Source: Blepharisma stoltei
Taxonomy: Eukaryota; Ciliophora; Heterotrichea; Heterotrichida; Blepharismidae
Assembly (NCBI GenBank): GCA_914767885.1
Contig: CAJZBQ010000032.1
Location: forward strand, 558,001-622,000
Direction of reading: 5' to 3'
DNA length: 64,000 nucleotides
This document shows, piece by piece, positions 32,099 to 43,438 of this stretch (the first letter of the stretch is position 1; each line of letters opens with the position of its first letter). The translations under genes were made by a program, and so were the position numbers. The notes beneath the pieces are model-generated. The model did not search any database. It was not told the DNA's origin and saw only the letters and a program-made list of their open reading frames with translations.

Positions 32099-33269
32099 TT
32101 AAAGTATTTGATAAATCGGTTGCGGTTCTTTTTCTATTACTTCTGAGCTTGCGCCAATACGGAAATCTACAGTTTGCACAGTAATTGGCCTTTTCCCTCC
32201 AAATGCTGTACTCGGCAAGCTCTTCCTCGGAGTCTCTGACTTTTTTCTATCTGCTAAATGTGGTCGAGAAATAATTTCTTTATATTTCCTTGACGCTTTA
32301 TACCCAGCTTCTCATTTTTTGACTGATAAAGTAGGACGAATATTGATTAGTCTATCTGCAAATTGTAAATTATCGTACTCAATTCTACTTTTTTCCTTCA
32401 TTGTTGACGAGAGTCTCCTTAAATTATGCTTTTTCTTACTCCCCCCCATCCTTAATCGAACGATTACTGTAAAAAATTCCTAAAAATTGGGGAAATTAAC
32501 CCCCATCCTTGATCGAACGATTTTCATATTATGAAAATTTTTTATATATATAAAAATATATTATTTATCAAAAGCTTAGGAAGATGTACATAAATGAAGT
32601 TGTTTTCAGAGACTTTGATACGACAGAAAGCTGCGGAATCAAACCATCCGAAGTGATTTAGTCATCAACATAGGCTTAAAGCTCAATAATCTAATAAAAT
32701 AGAGATTCTTTAAAATTTTTAAAAAAAAAAAATTTAATTTAATAACGAACAAATTAAAATTTATACAGTTTAAAGGGGTAACTAATAAATCAAAATATTC
32801 AAAATTGGTATTTTATGAAATTAATTCAATTTTTTGCTGTAAAAATAATTATTAAATACTCTTAACCCTCTTATTTAAAAATAAATAAAAAAAAAAATAT
32901 ATATATATAGCTTTATTTTATATATAAATTTTTTTTCCCAAAAATGTTTTTTAACCCCCATCCTTGATCGAACGATGGCGAGTCGTTCGACCAAAGATGG
33001 GGGGAGTTATGTGCTTTCACAATTGTTATGCCAGAAGTCACATCTAATAGCTTGTGCAGGAACCTATTATTTTCTTCATAAAGTCAGTTAACTTTCTCTG
33101 GAGATTTATTTTTGCGCTTACAAGGAGCTGAATGATAAAAGCTTGGCAATAAATTATCGATTCTTCGGCTAGGAGTTTTCATTATTTCGGCTAGTTTTTG
33201 TTTGTGCTTTGATATTAAGTTTGTCCAGTCTTTGAATTGTGTGATTCTGTTATCTATATAATCTCCCAT
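32099..33269 (-). CDS. CFAP97/Hemingway-like ciliary protein
   Basis: 199 residues after removal of a 571-bp MITE. The C-terminal half resembles the CFAP97 (Hemingway) domain: SRIEYDNLQFADRLINIRPT then VKKW(TGA)EAGYKASRKYKEIISRP, matching the E-Y-E/D-N-x-x-L..I..W....YKxSR-type layout. The N-terminal part (SRRIDNLLPSFYHSAPCKRK, WLYEENNRFLHKLL) is basic. In animals these proteins act in sperm flagella and motile cilia. The family call is by motif only and moderate. It converges on VPS53. Confidence 0.6.
32437..33007. mobile_element. MITE-like IES (family C, 571 bp) in the CFAP97-like gene
   Basis: TA at 32437-32438 and 33008-33009. The TIR core is CCATCCTTAATCGAACGATT (left) versus inverted cgttcgaccaaagatggggg (right). 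A second direct TIR arm (aacccccatccttgatcgaa) lies ~60 bp inside each end. Excision joins TIVKA-HKKKHNLRRL. Confidence 0.88.
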
Positions 33270-33293
33270 TTATAAAGCGGAAAATTAAAGAAA

Positions 33294-33800
33294 TTAGTTA
33301 TTAGTTTTAACATCTTCGTCAGAGAGCTCTCCTAGATCAGGATAAGATTCTATATCTTTTATCATGCTCTTGAACTGAGAGTCAATTTCTTTTGCATTTT
33401 TCTGAATTCCATCAGTGGTTGTAGATCTTACATTGATGTTTTCGCTACAGACTGCGAGTCTTTTTCTGATTTCTGCCAAATCATCGTCTCCTTTTTTGAG
33501 TCCGCTCGTCATGTTCTCAACTTCTTTGATCATGTCTTCAAAGGACATTGGCTGATAATCAGCTGGAATTTGTTCTTCTATTTCATTAATTTCAGCTTCA
33601 GTAAGGAATGTTTCTTTATCGGTTGTTTTATTTTTTAAGGATGCTAGCCTTTTCTTTGTTATTGTGCCAGCTGATATGGGAGGTTGAGTTTTTGGAGGGT
33701 TGGTGTTTCCAAACGCAGCTGAGATGCTTTCTGCTATTGCTCCAGGCCGAAGTCTCCAGCTTACATCAGTTTTGCTCCTTATAAGTGAGTTTGAATCCAT
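33294..33800 (-). CDS. Unknown acidic/helical protein
   Basis: A 168-residue intron-less protein. The N-terminus [20 protein letters not shown] is basic and may bind membranes or act as a targeting sequence. The rest is helical and acidic ([58 protein letters not shown]). No family recognised. It lies 24 bp upstream of the CFAP97-like gene on the same strand. Confidence 0.6.
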
Positions 33801-34536
33801 TTTAAAATATATGCATGAAGTTTTGATAGTAAATTAAAGAAACTTTATGCAAAAGTGGCATTCCTATTTTTTAACTTGTTGCAAAATTACTATAGCCTTA
33901 TAATATGATTTATAATGCAAATTAAAATACTTTAATAATATTGTGATAGAACAAGGAGTTTTGCTTTAGCATAAATATATATATTTTAGCTAATCCAGCA
34001 TTATTTTTTATTGAAACCTCATAAATATTCAAGTGCCTATATAATTAATTTGATCTTATAAAAATCGATCATTTTTCTTGAACTTGACTAATCTAAATAC
34101 TTCTAATAAATTGTTGCTGCCTCACTGCCAAGAAAACCCAAAATATGGATATTATCTTATAAGTTCTGGTCATAATTTTTTAACATTTAAATTGCTATTC
34201 TTACCAGAAAAAAGTTACGATACTGGTTTCAGAGTTTAGCTTCGATTATGATTATCTATTCGCTGACTTACTAGCATTATTAAAAATCTTAATTATCTTA
34301 TATCTTCGTCAGTAATACGGTTTAGGTTCGGCCTAATTAATCTTATAAACCATTATTATTTTTCAATTAAAAATAAAATAATTTTCTTTATCCTTATAAT
34401 CTCTTCCTTAACACAAATTACCATTTTGTTCTCTGCATCCACAAATTATAAATTTAATTCCAAAATGTACAGCAAAATTTAAAGATTACCTGATATCCTC
34501 ATCTTCTCATAAAAAAAATTATGACATAAACATAAT
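33801..34536. other. AT-rich divergent intergenic region
   Basis: 736 bp between divergent gene starts. No ORF, RNA gene or terminal repeat seen. Probably regulatory. Confidence 0.5.
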
Positions 34537-35349
34537 ATGGGCACTTGTGTTTCTGCCAATTCTGCTAACAAAGTTGTTTCTATCAAGATTGACAACACAA
34601 ACATAAAAGAAACTGAGCACTCCCTTGCCGATAAACGATACAGCAGCCAAGTAAACAGAAAAATCCTTTTGGATTATTACGCAGCTGCCCGAAGCCAAAT
34701 GCATAGAAAAATAAAACAACTATTCGAAATCATTTTTTCAGGAGACCATTTGGACACCAAAGAAATCAATTTAAATTTCACAAAAATTGACGTTGTAGGG
34801 ATTTACCACATAAAAACAGTTCTGCAATATTTTGAGAACTTGAAATCCCTGAGTCTTTGGAAAACAGGGATTGTGTCAAGAGATCTCAAAAGGCTTTCAA
34901 AATCGTTTGAGACGCTGGTAAAGCTGGAAAATTTGAACTTGCAGGGAAATAATATTGATTCTGAAGGGGGGAAATATTTATCAGGGATTCTCCGCAAAAC
35001 CAGGCAGCTTAAAACTTTGTATTTGAGTGAAAATCAGTTAGGATACGAAGGGACAATTAGTTTTGCACCATCCTTGAGATCAATTTCAAATTTAGAGCAG
35101 CTAGCGCTGGATGAAAACAAAATCCAGGATGAAGGGCTAGCTGCACTGATACCGAATTTACTGTATATGACAAAACTGAAGTATTTAGGGTTAAGATATA
35201 ACGACTTAACTATAAATTCTAAAAACAACTTGGAGCTTTTGGCAACCACACTCACAAATCTGAAAACTCTGGGTTTAAGAGATAACGAAATTCCAGACAG
35301 CATTCTACAGGTCATTAAATTCCGTGCACCAAAGATAGAGTTTGTTTAA
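34537..35349 (+). CDS. Leucine-rich-repeat protein (RNI type) with acylation signal
   Basis: 270 residues starting MGTCVSANS, a likely N-myristoylation/palmitoylation site. After ~85 residues come about six ribonuclease-inhibitor-type LRRs with the L..L.L..N.I...G pattern (LENLNLQGNNIDSEGGKYL, LKTLYLSENQLGYEGTISF, LEQLALDENKIQDEGLAAL, LKYLGLRYNDLTI, LKTLGLRDNEIPD). Such proteins are protein-binding scaffolds and are abundant in ciliates. The partner is unknown. No introns. Confidence 0.8.
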   Translation: MGTCVSANSANKVVSIKIDNTNIKETEHSLADKRYSSQVNRKILLDYYAAARSQMHRKIKQLFEIIFSGDHLDTKEINLNFTKIDVVGIYHIKTVLQYFENLKSLSLWKTGIVSRDLKRLSKSFETLVKLENLNLQGNNIDSEGGKYLSGILRKTRQLKTLYLSENQLGYEGTISFAPSLRSISNLEQLALDENKIQDEGLAALIPNLLYMTKLKYLGLRYNDLTINSKNNLELLATTLTNLKTLGLRDNEIPDSILQVIKFRAPKIEFV

Positions 35350-35441
35350 TTGCCTCGTAGAATATAAACTATAAAATATCGTAGATATTACATAAATACA
35401 AATTCCTGTTATATTTATTTTCATAATTAAATACCATTTAG

Positions 35442-36021
35442 CTATAACTCTTCCAAATCCTTCGCTTCCTCCTCTAGCTTCTGAAGAAAACTCAGCTTTG
35501 ATAGAGCTTCCCTAATTGCCATCCAATTTTCTTGCTTAAATCCTTTATCTATACACTTTTTGAGTTCCTCCTCATCTTTTTGCACTTCTCTCAATATCTT
35601 TTTGGCTGCCCTCGCCCCTTGCTGCTGAAGAGTCTCCCTTTTGCTAATCTGCTCTTCCAAAAATTCAATATCATCCATTGCAAAATCTTCAACATTTTCA
35701 TTGTGCAGCTTGAGCTAACTAGTTTCTCACCAAGTATTTTCCTCTCTGTACATCACAACTCAGCGTCTGGTATGCTTCTGATAGGAATTTTGAGTAATTT
35801 GGATTTGTAATTCCATTAGACCTTAATACATCTGGATGCAAAACCTTTTGAAAAAGCTTGTACTTCTTGTGAAGATCTTCTTTGTCTATCAAATAGCTTT
35901 GTTCCCTTTATAAAAATTACATAATATATAACTTGTAATAATTTACCCCTGCTTCTAGAACAGCTTGAGCTTCGTCGTAGCAGAGAGGGCAAAAGAGCTT
36001 GCAGTAGTGGGGATGCTTCAT
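35442..36021 (-). CDS. HSCB: HSCB (Jac1) J-protein for Fe-S cluster assembly
   Basis: Mitochondrial co-chaperone that hands the ISCU scaffold to Hsp70. The N-terminus has a CPLC pair, as in metal-binding HSCB. The J-domain reads NYYKLYIMEQSYLIDKEDLH...KLFQKVLHPDV with the HPD motif, then SKFLSEAYQTL, and the C-terminal three-helix HSCB domain FLEEQISKRETL ... FLQKLEEEAKDLEEL. Two introns are inferred, 35906-35920 (15 nt) and 35715-35730 (16 nt), giving 182 residues. No clear presequence lies upstream of MKHPHYCKLFC, so targeting is unclear. Confidence 0.88.
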
Positions 36022-36120
36022 TAAAGCTTTGCATTTGTGAGCAAATCCTCGAGAAAGAAAACCCAACATATTTATTACATTGGCTGGAGAAAATAGTTAG
36101 GTTAAATATAATAATTTATG
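36022..36120. repeat. Possible decayed retroposon end
   Basis: The stretch tcctcgagaaagaaaaccca ... ggagaaaatagttagg resembles the 5' region shared by R1 and R12 (ctcgagagaaaaccca, ggagagaaaatt). It is short and has no visible duplication, so this is tentative. Confidence 0.3.
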
Positions 36121-36211
36121 CCTATTGGAATTGAAACAAATCTTAACCAGAGTTTTTATTCTATAATCTAGAAGAAAATAATTAAGATTTCATTAATATA
36201 AATTGGAATAA

Positions 36212-37889
36212 TTAGTAGTCTGCGCTGCTCATTTCTCTGTCATTTAAAGTCTTAGAACTCTGGATCTCTGCTTTAAGCCTCTCAATTTTTTGTTGCTGCT
36301 CTTGGACTGTTTCTTTGAGCTCTTTTATTTTTTTTTCTTCTTCAGCGACCATGGATTGTCTTACAGAGCGGACTCCCGGCTCTTGAGGAGTCAGGCCTTG
36401 GTCTAGATCATTCTGGACTTTTTGTGTTTTTTCCTCAATCGTGCTTATTTCTGTGTCTAACTCTGTTAGCTCTTGAGTTAGTGATTTATTTTCACCTTTG
36501 ATTTCTTTAATTTGATTTAAAGCTGCTTCAATTTCGTCTATTAATTTCTCTTCTTTCTCTCCTCGTTTTCTCGTCTTGTTTTCTCTGACTGGAGGAGCTT
36601 CTTCCTCTTCAAGTTTCCTCAGCAGTCTTTCTTTTTCTGCTTGTTTTTCGGCAATTATGTTCCTTGCTTCCTCTAATTCAGCTTTATCTCTCTCCAATGC
36701 GTCTTTTAATGATTCAGCTTCATATTTCAAGACATTTATGCTCCCATACTGGCCATCCCTATCTTCCTCTGCAGCCTGGATTTTATTCCTCATCTTCCCA
36801 TATTTCTTTGCAATTTTTTCTTTTTTCACCTTCAGAGTATCAGCTTGGTGCTGCTGTTCTTCCACTCGATAATTCGCATCATTTTGCACTTGCTCAAGCT
36901 TCTCTTCTAATTGTTCTTTTTCTTTTATCAGCATTTCATTTTCTCGTTTTGCGCTTTCTAACTGTATTTGTAGCTCATCATTATCACTGCGGGCTCTATT
37001 TAGCTCATAAGTATAGGTTTCAGAAATTTTATTCTCCTTTGATTTTTGGAAGCAGGAATTACCTTAATATTAATATAGTTATCAAAAGCTTTCGGCAGGT
37101 CCAAGTTCGAGCCAAATCACCCCGTAATACTCCACCGCTTTCTTGCCAGTCAGAGCACGAACTCTCACTGTATTGCTCCCCACGGACGGGCTTGCACTCG
37201 ATCCATGAGTTAGAGGCGCTGGGTCACTTAAATGGGAACTGGTTTACAGAAAATTCGAAAAAAACGAATTTTCTGATCACTTATCACCAAGATGGAAATT
37301 CGCAGTCCAGGATGCTACTTTTGGCATCGCGATGGGAAACGTTCCCGATTGACCAGAAGGAACCCTCACTGGTACTGCTGGGACACCCCTTTCCAACTCG
37401 AATTGAATCTTCCTCTGAGGCAAAACCTTGATCTGGGTGTGAGCATGCAGTCAACCAGCCGGATATTGCTCCACCAAACCAAACAAAACCTTCCTGATGC
37501 ACACATCGAACGCCATCCTTCCTTAAACAAGGTTACTGGGTCTCCCCAGCCGCAGGTGTTAAGAGGGTGGGTTGGCTCGCCACACACCATTTTAATTTAT
37601 AGAAGTAGGAATTACAGATTCTTTGAGGCTTGTCAAAGTCAGGATGCCTGGCTCGCGTTTTTGAGCAGTCTCCACATGTTCCTCTCCAGCAAAACTTGCA
37701 CCGAAACTTCTTTTCATTTATTAAAGAAATTTTGCTACCAAACTTCTTTTTGCATATGTGGCAAACTTTGTCTTTTTTTCACTGCTGCTCATTTGGGGCG
37801 ATGTCAATATAAACGTCGTAGATGGACTTGTTCGGGTCGACGAAAGAACTGTTGTTGCTTGAGGTGTCTGACTTATTGTCCTCGTCCAT
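36212..37889 (-). CDS. FYVE zinc-finger coiled-coil protein
   Basis: 374 residues after removing retroposon R7. The N-terminal part is a FYVE-like finger: W(TGA)KKDKVCHICKKKFGSK, KKFRCKFCWRGTCGDCS, then QRICNSC. The final Cys of the finger exists only after retroposon excision. The diagnostic R(R/K)HHCR motif is reduced to KKFRCKFC, so PI3P binding is uncertain. The remainder (from about residue 90) is a long coiled coil (LIKEKEQLEEKLEQVQND, ALERDKAELEEARNIIAEKQ). It may be an endosomal tether; that is inference from architecture. Confidence 0.75.
37063..37606 (-). mobile_element. SINE-like retroposon R7 (544 bp) in the FYVE finger
   Basis: Flanked by aggaattac (37054-37062 and 37607-37615). 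The body is GC-rich; on the minus strand it starts near AAAATGGTGTGTGGCGAG. Excision restores RICNSCFQKSKENK. Confidence 0.85.
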
Positions 37890-38247
37890 TTTATCACCAG
37901 AGTGAATATAATAAAATTAATGTATTTGGAGTTATATGGATATACGAGAAGACTTAATTACTATTCTTGGTAAAAGTTAGTATGAAGGTTTCAGAATGAA
38001 AGCTAATTTATTATTTCTATTTGTTTTATTGAGAGCACGTAAAAGCTTCATGGTTTGTAATTTGAATTGCTGGATTGAATATAAAGCAAAAGCATTTAAA
38101 ACAAAACCGGATATTGTTATGAATTCCATGATGCTATTGATTAATCTAATGAAAATATTTACTATAGTCCATTTTTCTCGTCAACTTAAGATACTGTAAG
38201 AATAGTTTGCTTGGCATTAATTTATCATAATATATATAACTTGCAAT
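37890..38247. other. AT-rich divergent intergenic region
   Basis: 358 bp between divergent starts. A 67-codon hydrophobic ORF at 37996 has no support from motif or splice signals. No repeats seen. Confidence 0.45.
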
Positions 38248-38884
38248 ATGGAAAGAGAATCTATCTTCATTGCAAGTGCAGAAGTTAAGAGTTATGACAT
38301 TGTAATCTTAATAATAGCAAGATATCTACGATCTTGAAGATTGCTTAGATATTTTCGATTCAATAGTTCAAGATCTTAAAATCCCCAATAAAAAGAAAAG
38401 TGAAATCAGTGAAGTAATTTTTACACAGCTCATGGCGAAATATGTATACATGGAAGATTCAATTTTAGATGGCCTAGATAAGCTTCCAAAGTCAGCCAAA
38501 ACCGCTAAAATGCAACAAGTAAAGACTATTTAGAGACTTCTAGATGATACCCAAAAATTTAATGAATTAGGATGCGATTTCCAGGATACATGAAACAACG
38601 AATACTGGTCAGTTTACGAATTAACTAGAGATGGATATAATTCTAAATCATTGAAAACAAACCAAGACCAAATCCCAGGCAAAACGATAAAACAAATTTC
38701 AAAGGAGTTATATGACTTGCAAGATATGGCACTAGTTTTAAGCAGAATGAGTCGAGGCGGCGAAAATAAAGACATCCATGGCTACCAATCTTTAGCTGCA
38801 ATCGATGAAGAAGCAGAGCATTACTCAACCCCTCCCAGACAAAATGCAGCTAATAGAAGCTGCAAAGTATGCGTTTTATATTAA
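38248..38884 (+). CDS. Unknown protein, two tiny introns
   Basis: Three exons joined by a 16-nt intron (gtaatcttaataatag, after SYDI) and a 15-nt intron (gtaaagactatttag, after MQQ), giving 201 residues. Helical and acidic (DIYDLEDCLDIFDSIVQDLK, RLLDDTQKFNELGCDFQDTW), ending SCKVCVLY. No family recognised. Its TAA stop overlaps the stop of the convergent CUL3 gene by two bases. Confidence 0.7.
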
Positions 38885-41800
38885 GCTTTATAACGATATA
38901 AATTAATATTTCTTTCATCTCTTTCTAAATAATCTCTCTCTATCAAACTTTCAATTCTTTTCTTCACGGTCTTAATATCAGGCGTAAATCTGTGGCTTAC
39001 CAATTTGCATACCTCTACAATTAAATTGGGATGCTCAAGTTCCCTTCTTGATTTCATGACTCTTATAATGGCAGACTCAATCACGTGCTTTCTTTCTTCA
39101 TCCACCATGGTTTGGGATTGTGAATTTTTTTCTTTTTCTTTTGATGAAATTATTGTGACTTGGATTCTTTTTAATTTATTTGTGAATTTTGTGTTTAGGG
39201 TTAACACTGAGTCGTCAGGAAGATCTTTACCTCTTGCTGGCTTTGTGAGGATTTTTGCTTTGACTAGGCCAAGGATGTGCTTTACGAGCTCGTCTTTAAA
39301 GCCTCTTAAAGAAGAAATGATGGAAGTTAAAGGATAATTGTCAGTTTCATTATAAAGCAGCAAAACACAGGCTTGGTAAGTAGAAACTAATCATCAAAAT
39401 ATGATTTCGATCGAATTTTCTGTTCTCCTCTACAGAAACTCCTCTTTTGGCCAATTTTGATTATAAGACTTGGCTTCATCCAGTAAACCGATCCTGGCAA
39501 CGATTGTATATTATGCCCAAGGATGCGCAGCCTCGGACACCCATCCTTAGGGAAATGGAATTTTCTGGAAGTGTGCCACAAACCCAGACGATTGAGACTT
39601 AGATCTTTAGCGTGCCTGACTGACGCAAGCTGGTGTCTTCCGAGAGCTGTAGGACAGCCATCGAAACCCAAACACCAGAAGCCGAGGAGCCATTTAGATC
39701 AAGACCAGGTGATGCACGACGTAAGGTGGGTGGGGTTAGTAAGCAAGAGTGAAAGCCCGTTCAGGTGATGTGGTAGTGGATGTTAAAGGTTTAAGAATTA
39801 TAACTAATTACTAAGGTTAAGATAAGTAGAAACTAAAAGCTCGTACTGTTTTCCTTCGCATCCTATATTGGCTTTTAATATGCAGTTTCCATAGGAATGT
39901 TTCCAATTTAAGCGGCGGCCTGAATGCTGAGTCATGTAGAAGTTTGTAAATTTTTCAGAAATCTGAGCAAGCTGAACTGGCAGCAAAATAGGTTGCAAAT
40001 CGTCTTGGGGCCAGTAAGTTTGAGTCAGTACTCTAACTTCGAAGTCAAACTGAGCTGTATTTTGGAAATGATTGCTATCTTGCTTAGCCACTCCCATATC
40101 GTTAATCATTCCTTCTATTCTTGATGTATACTGAGATCCACACTCAGTTTTCATCAGTCTCACAAATGATTTTTCAGCCTCATCATTAAGACTTTTATCA
40201 GATAAAAGCCTTTTAGCTAAATAGTTTTTATAGTAGCTTTCGAAAACATCTTTATCTGAAATATACTTAAAAAGGGCTATAATCTTATTCAACTTCAGAT
40301 CGATTTCTTCGTCACTAATTCCTTTTATTTCTTTTTGAAACAAATAGTCAATGTAAAGCACAAGTGCCAAAACAATTCTTGGATATTTATTGAAGACATT
40401 TTCAAAGCTACGGCGGATTGAGACTTCAGCCATAATATCTCGCTTAAAAGCACTTGTATGAATTAAAATAATTTTTTCGCGCAACTCAATAATATCGCTT
40501 ATAAGCTTTATTGGATTTTTAATAGATTCTTGGTTTTTAACAATTTCTTCACATTTTTCTAAAATATAGCGTTCTAAACAGGCATGAATTTCTTTTTGTA
40601 AATCATGTGTCCTTTGATAAAGCCTATACATCCTACAAATGTCATTAATACTTGTATTATTGATCATTTTAGCTAGCCCAGAATCAGAATTCACTAATGC
40701 TTTAGCATTTATTTCAATAAAATTCTTATCTACAAGCCTCAATAATGGCTCCATTGAAGAAATATCTAAATATGCAAAAACTCTTCGTTTTTCTTCTTCC
40801 AGCCTCTCTTCAGCTTTTTTCAAAAATTCTGGCACCTGTATTTCATCAATCAAAAGCTTTGCTTCATTATTATAAAATATATCAGTTTGCATCAAAAACG
40901 AATCTTCTAAAATTTCTTTATACATTTGTCTAGAATTTAAGCCAACTTCAATTAGCATATTTGATATAGATTTTATCACATCTTTTTCTATGACTTCTCC
41001 ATTCCTATCCTTATTTATCATTTCCATCAGCATATACATAAAATGGCGTATGACGTCCGACCCGTCCTCCCAGTGACGGTAACCCATGTATATCCGGGCA
41101 TGGTTTTCAGGAGAAGCGACTTAGCCCAGCAGTATCTGGACCCTGGTGGCGACCAGGGAAGCACATAGACCCGCTGATCTTGTCCAGATCCCAGGGCAGT
41201 TAGGAGCATCTTCTTTTTCCAGCAGCGCCCAAGCCAGTGGGTGCCCGAGATGGAGCAGGGCGACTTACCTGCTCAAGCTGCTACTGTGATCTGCCCCGAA
41301 TCGCGGAAGCGATTGAGTTTTTCTCAAGCGGATAAGCTGGGAAAAAGGGAGGCAGATTAGACAACAAGGCGGTCTCTCCAGTTAAAAGGTTCCTTAAAAG
41401 AAGGACGACCTGGCCAACCGGAGACAAAGACTGGCGTAACTCGGGGCGGAAGGCTGAGTTGGAAATGGTGGCGCCCGGCGACGGTCGGCTGACGACCCAA
41501 ATAGGGCAACCCACTACCGAGAAACCAGGGGTTTCGGCCTGGGCTCAGAGAACCAGTGGTGGAAGTCCATCCTTTTCGCTCGTGCCAGCACGGCTCCTCA
41601 CGGAGCGCGAGGAATGTCACGCATGGAAGTAGGGACCTTAAATACATATCGTTAATTTATTTATTTATCATTTCCATCAGCAAATTATTTAATTTCGGAC
41701 ATAATGTTTCGTCTTTAAAAACTAATTCTTTAAAAGTAATAAGCCCTAAATCATAAATCGGCGTCAGTCTATTTTGCTGTATATACCCCGTCTCCAAATA

Positions 41801-42151
41801 GCTCATTAAATTTTTCACGTATCCTGTACAAGTTTTATGGGTATCCCAAAGATCTCTAAACTTCACCAACAAATTTTCCCTTTGAACGCCTTTGAGCTGC
41901 TCAGTGATAATTTTGGTTTTTTCTTCTATGATTGATTTTAACGAGTTATATAGGATTTTTTCCTTTTTGCTCATGGTCAGCGTATAGCAGTATGAGTAAT
42001 ACTCTTGGTATCTTAATGTGGAAGTCTCAAAGTTATAGATCTGATTGATCGCTTTCGATATTTTTTCAAGCAATTCTTCTGCTTCTTCTACAGAAGCTAC
42101 TTTGGCGATGGACTTAAAACTCTTGATTTTAGGCTTTTTCTTATCAGACAT
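38881..42151 (-). CDS. CUL3: Cullin-3 type ubiquitin-ligase scaffold
   Basis: 724 residues after removal of two retroposons. The N-terminal cullin repeats include YQEYYSYCYTLTMSKKEKIL and TPIYDLGLITFKELVF; the CUL3-like MEMINKDRNGEVIEKDVIKS segment follows, then the cullin-homology core (DKDVFESYYKNYLAKRLLSD, ECGSQYTSRIEGMINDMG, TQTYWPQ). The C-terminal winged helix contains the neddylation segment VDEERKHVIESAIIRVMKSR and ends LIERDYLERDERNINLYRYKA. Overall order and spacing match CUL3, which pairs with BTB adaptors. Restored junctions are LLMEMINKDRNG and ELLVST-YQACVLLLYNE, both conserved cullin sequence. Confidence 0.93.
39391..39822 (+). mobile_element. SINE-like retroposon R8 (432 bp) in the CUL3 winged-helix region
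   Basis: Flanked by the 14-bp repeat taagtagaaactaa (39377-39390 and 39823-39836). The body is GC-rich (agcctcggacac, gtgatgcacgacg). Excision restores VSTYQACVLLL. Confidence 0.85.
41033..41660 (+). mobile_element. SINE-like retroposon R9 (628 bp) in CUL3
   Basis: Flanked by a 22-bp perfect duplication (41011-41032 and 41661-41682; core atttatcatttccatcagca). Starts near aaaatggcgtatgacg. Longest duplication of the set, suggesting a recent insertion. Confidence 0.9.
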
Positions 42152-42193
42152 TTATAGGTGTCTTTAAAATTAGATAGAAAATTAGAAAGTGGT

Positions 42194-42373
42194 TTAATTA
42201 GACATGTTATTTCCATTATTTTTACGCTTTTCTGGAAATGGTTCTAGGGGCTCTGCTTCACGCTTTGTGGAGTTTTGAGGACGATCTCGAACACCAGGAA
42301 TTTGAGCTTGAAATTGAGGGCCAACTCGAGTATGCCTAGCCTCTGTAGGAGGTAGCATGTATTTTCTTTCCAT
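42194..42373 (-). CDS. Small basic protein with an ELM2-like motif
   Basis: A 59-residue ORF, MERKYMLPPTEARHTRVGPQ and onward, ending in TAA. The motif TRVGPQFQAQIPGVRDRP resembles the first strand of ELM2 domains (IxVGxxYQAxIP) found in corepressor proteins, but there is no room for the rest of the domain or a SANT domain. It sits in a tight minus-strand run (21 bp before the CUL3 start at its 3' side). It could be a real small gene or one exon of an unrecognised protein. Confidence 0.5.
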   Translation of the reverse strand: MERKYMLPPTEARHTRVGPQFQAQIPGVRDRPQNSTKREAEPLEPFPEKRKNNGNNMSN

Positions 42374-42533
42374 TTTAATTATTATAAAGTCATTCTTGAG
42401 GATTTTTATTATTTCATATAGTTAATGTCTTATAATTTTATATTTTGGAAAGCTAATTGTTTAAATATAAGTGATTACCTTGTCTGGAATTAGCAAAAAG
42501 ATATGAGTTAATTATTTCTACTTATAACTTTCA

Positions 42534-43388
42534 TTAATTAGCTGTCGTATGGGGCCTTATCGTACTAGCCAAATCTAAACTCATGATCTTCAGCGCAAGT
42601 GTTTTTTCGTTCATATTTTGAGTTTTTGCTTGACTTGGAGCTGTCCACAAATGAGAGAGTGTAGACTGTCTCCACTTCGCCTGCGTTGTCGTCTTCCAAA
42701 ACGTCGCACAAGGGTCATCAGACCTTCTCATCTTGAATTCATACCCTTTCTCATTTACCTGCCTCGTAAAACTTTTGCTAAATCTTGCATCCAAAGCCAA
42801 ATTGCTAATAGCAATGACTGCAAAATCAAATGGAATATGCAAAGTTCTTCCTAATTTTGCTAGATCCTTAATAGCTTTAAATATTGCATTATGAGTGTCT
42901 CTGACTACATTTTTTTCTAAATAGCATGCCATAGAGATCGGCACTGGGTTGCAGTAAATCATTTGGAAGCCTCTCTGATAAATCGAGCTTTGACTTGCAG
43001 GTTTTTCTAAGAAGTTCTTGCCATGATATCTTGATAAAACATATTGAAGAGATGCATCAGGAACAAAGATGGGATAATTCTTATGGAGATGATGCCTTTC
43101 TAGTCGCTGCTCATTTATGTCTCCGAGATTGGGATTGATGGACCCAATCCTTGGGAGCTCAGTTTCAATGCTGAAAGTGAAAGCTCCAAAGTTTGGGATG
43201 TTTACGCCTTTTCCTTGTAACAGTTTTTCATGGATGTACTCAACTGTGGCTTTCCAGATCAATTGCATTTGGGAAGCTGGCTCAAGAGGTTTTAAAGACG
43301 GGTTAGAACGGGGCTGAGATCTTGACTGCATCCCTGGGTATCGCTGAGGGTTTTTTAGAATCCACGCTATGATTGCTTCAATATCCAT
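42534..43388 (-). CDS. CCDC81: CCDC81-like protein with HU-type domain
   Basis: 284 residues. The middle of the N-terminal half matches the eukaryotic HU-like domain of CCDC81: IWKATVEYIHEKLLQGKGVN then IPNFGAFTFSIE, followed by FVPDASLQYVLSRYHGK and the second related half starting IYCNPVPISMACYLEKNVVR. CCDC81 is a centrosome/cilium protein in animals and is widespread in ciliates. No coiled coil follows, so this is a short form. No introns. Confidence 0.8.
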   Translation of the reverse strand: MDIEAIIAWILKNPQRYPGMQSRSQPRSNPSLKPLEPASQMQLIWKATVEYIHEKLLQGKGVNIPNFGAFTFSIETELPRIGSINPNLGDINEQRLERHHLHKNYPIFVPDASLQYVLSRYHGKNFLEKPASQSSIYQRGFQMIYCNPVPISMACYLEKNVVRDTHNAIFKAIKDLAKLGRTLHIPFDFAVIAISNLALDARFSKSFTRQVNEKGYEFKMRRSDDPCATFWKTTTQAKWRQSTLSHLWTAPSQAKTQNMNEKTLALKIMSLDLASTIRPHTTAN

Positions 43389-43438
43389 TATAAAATTCTT
43401 TTTAGAAAATGGAAATTAGCTAGTTATAATAAAAATCA

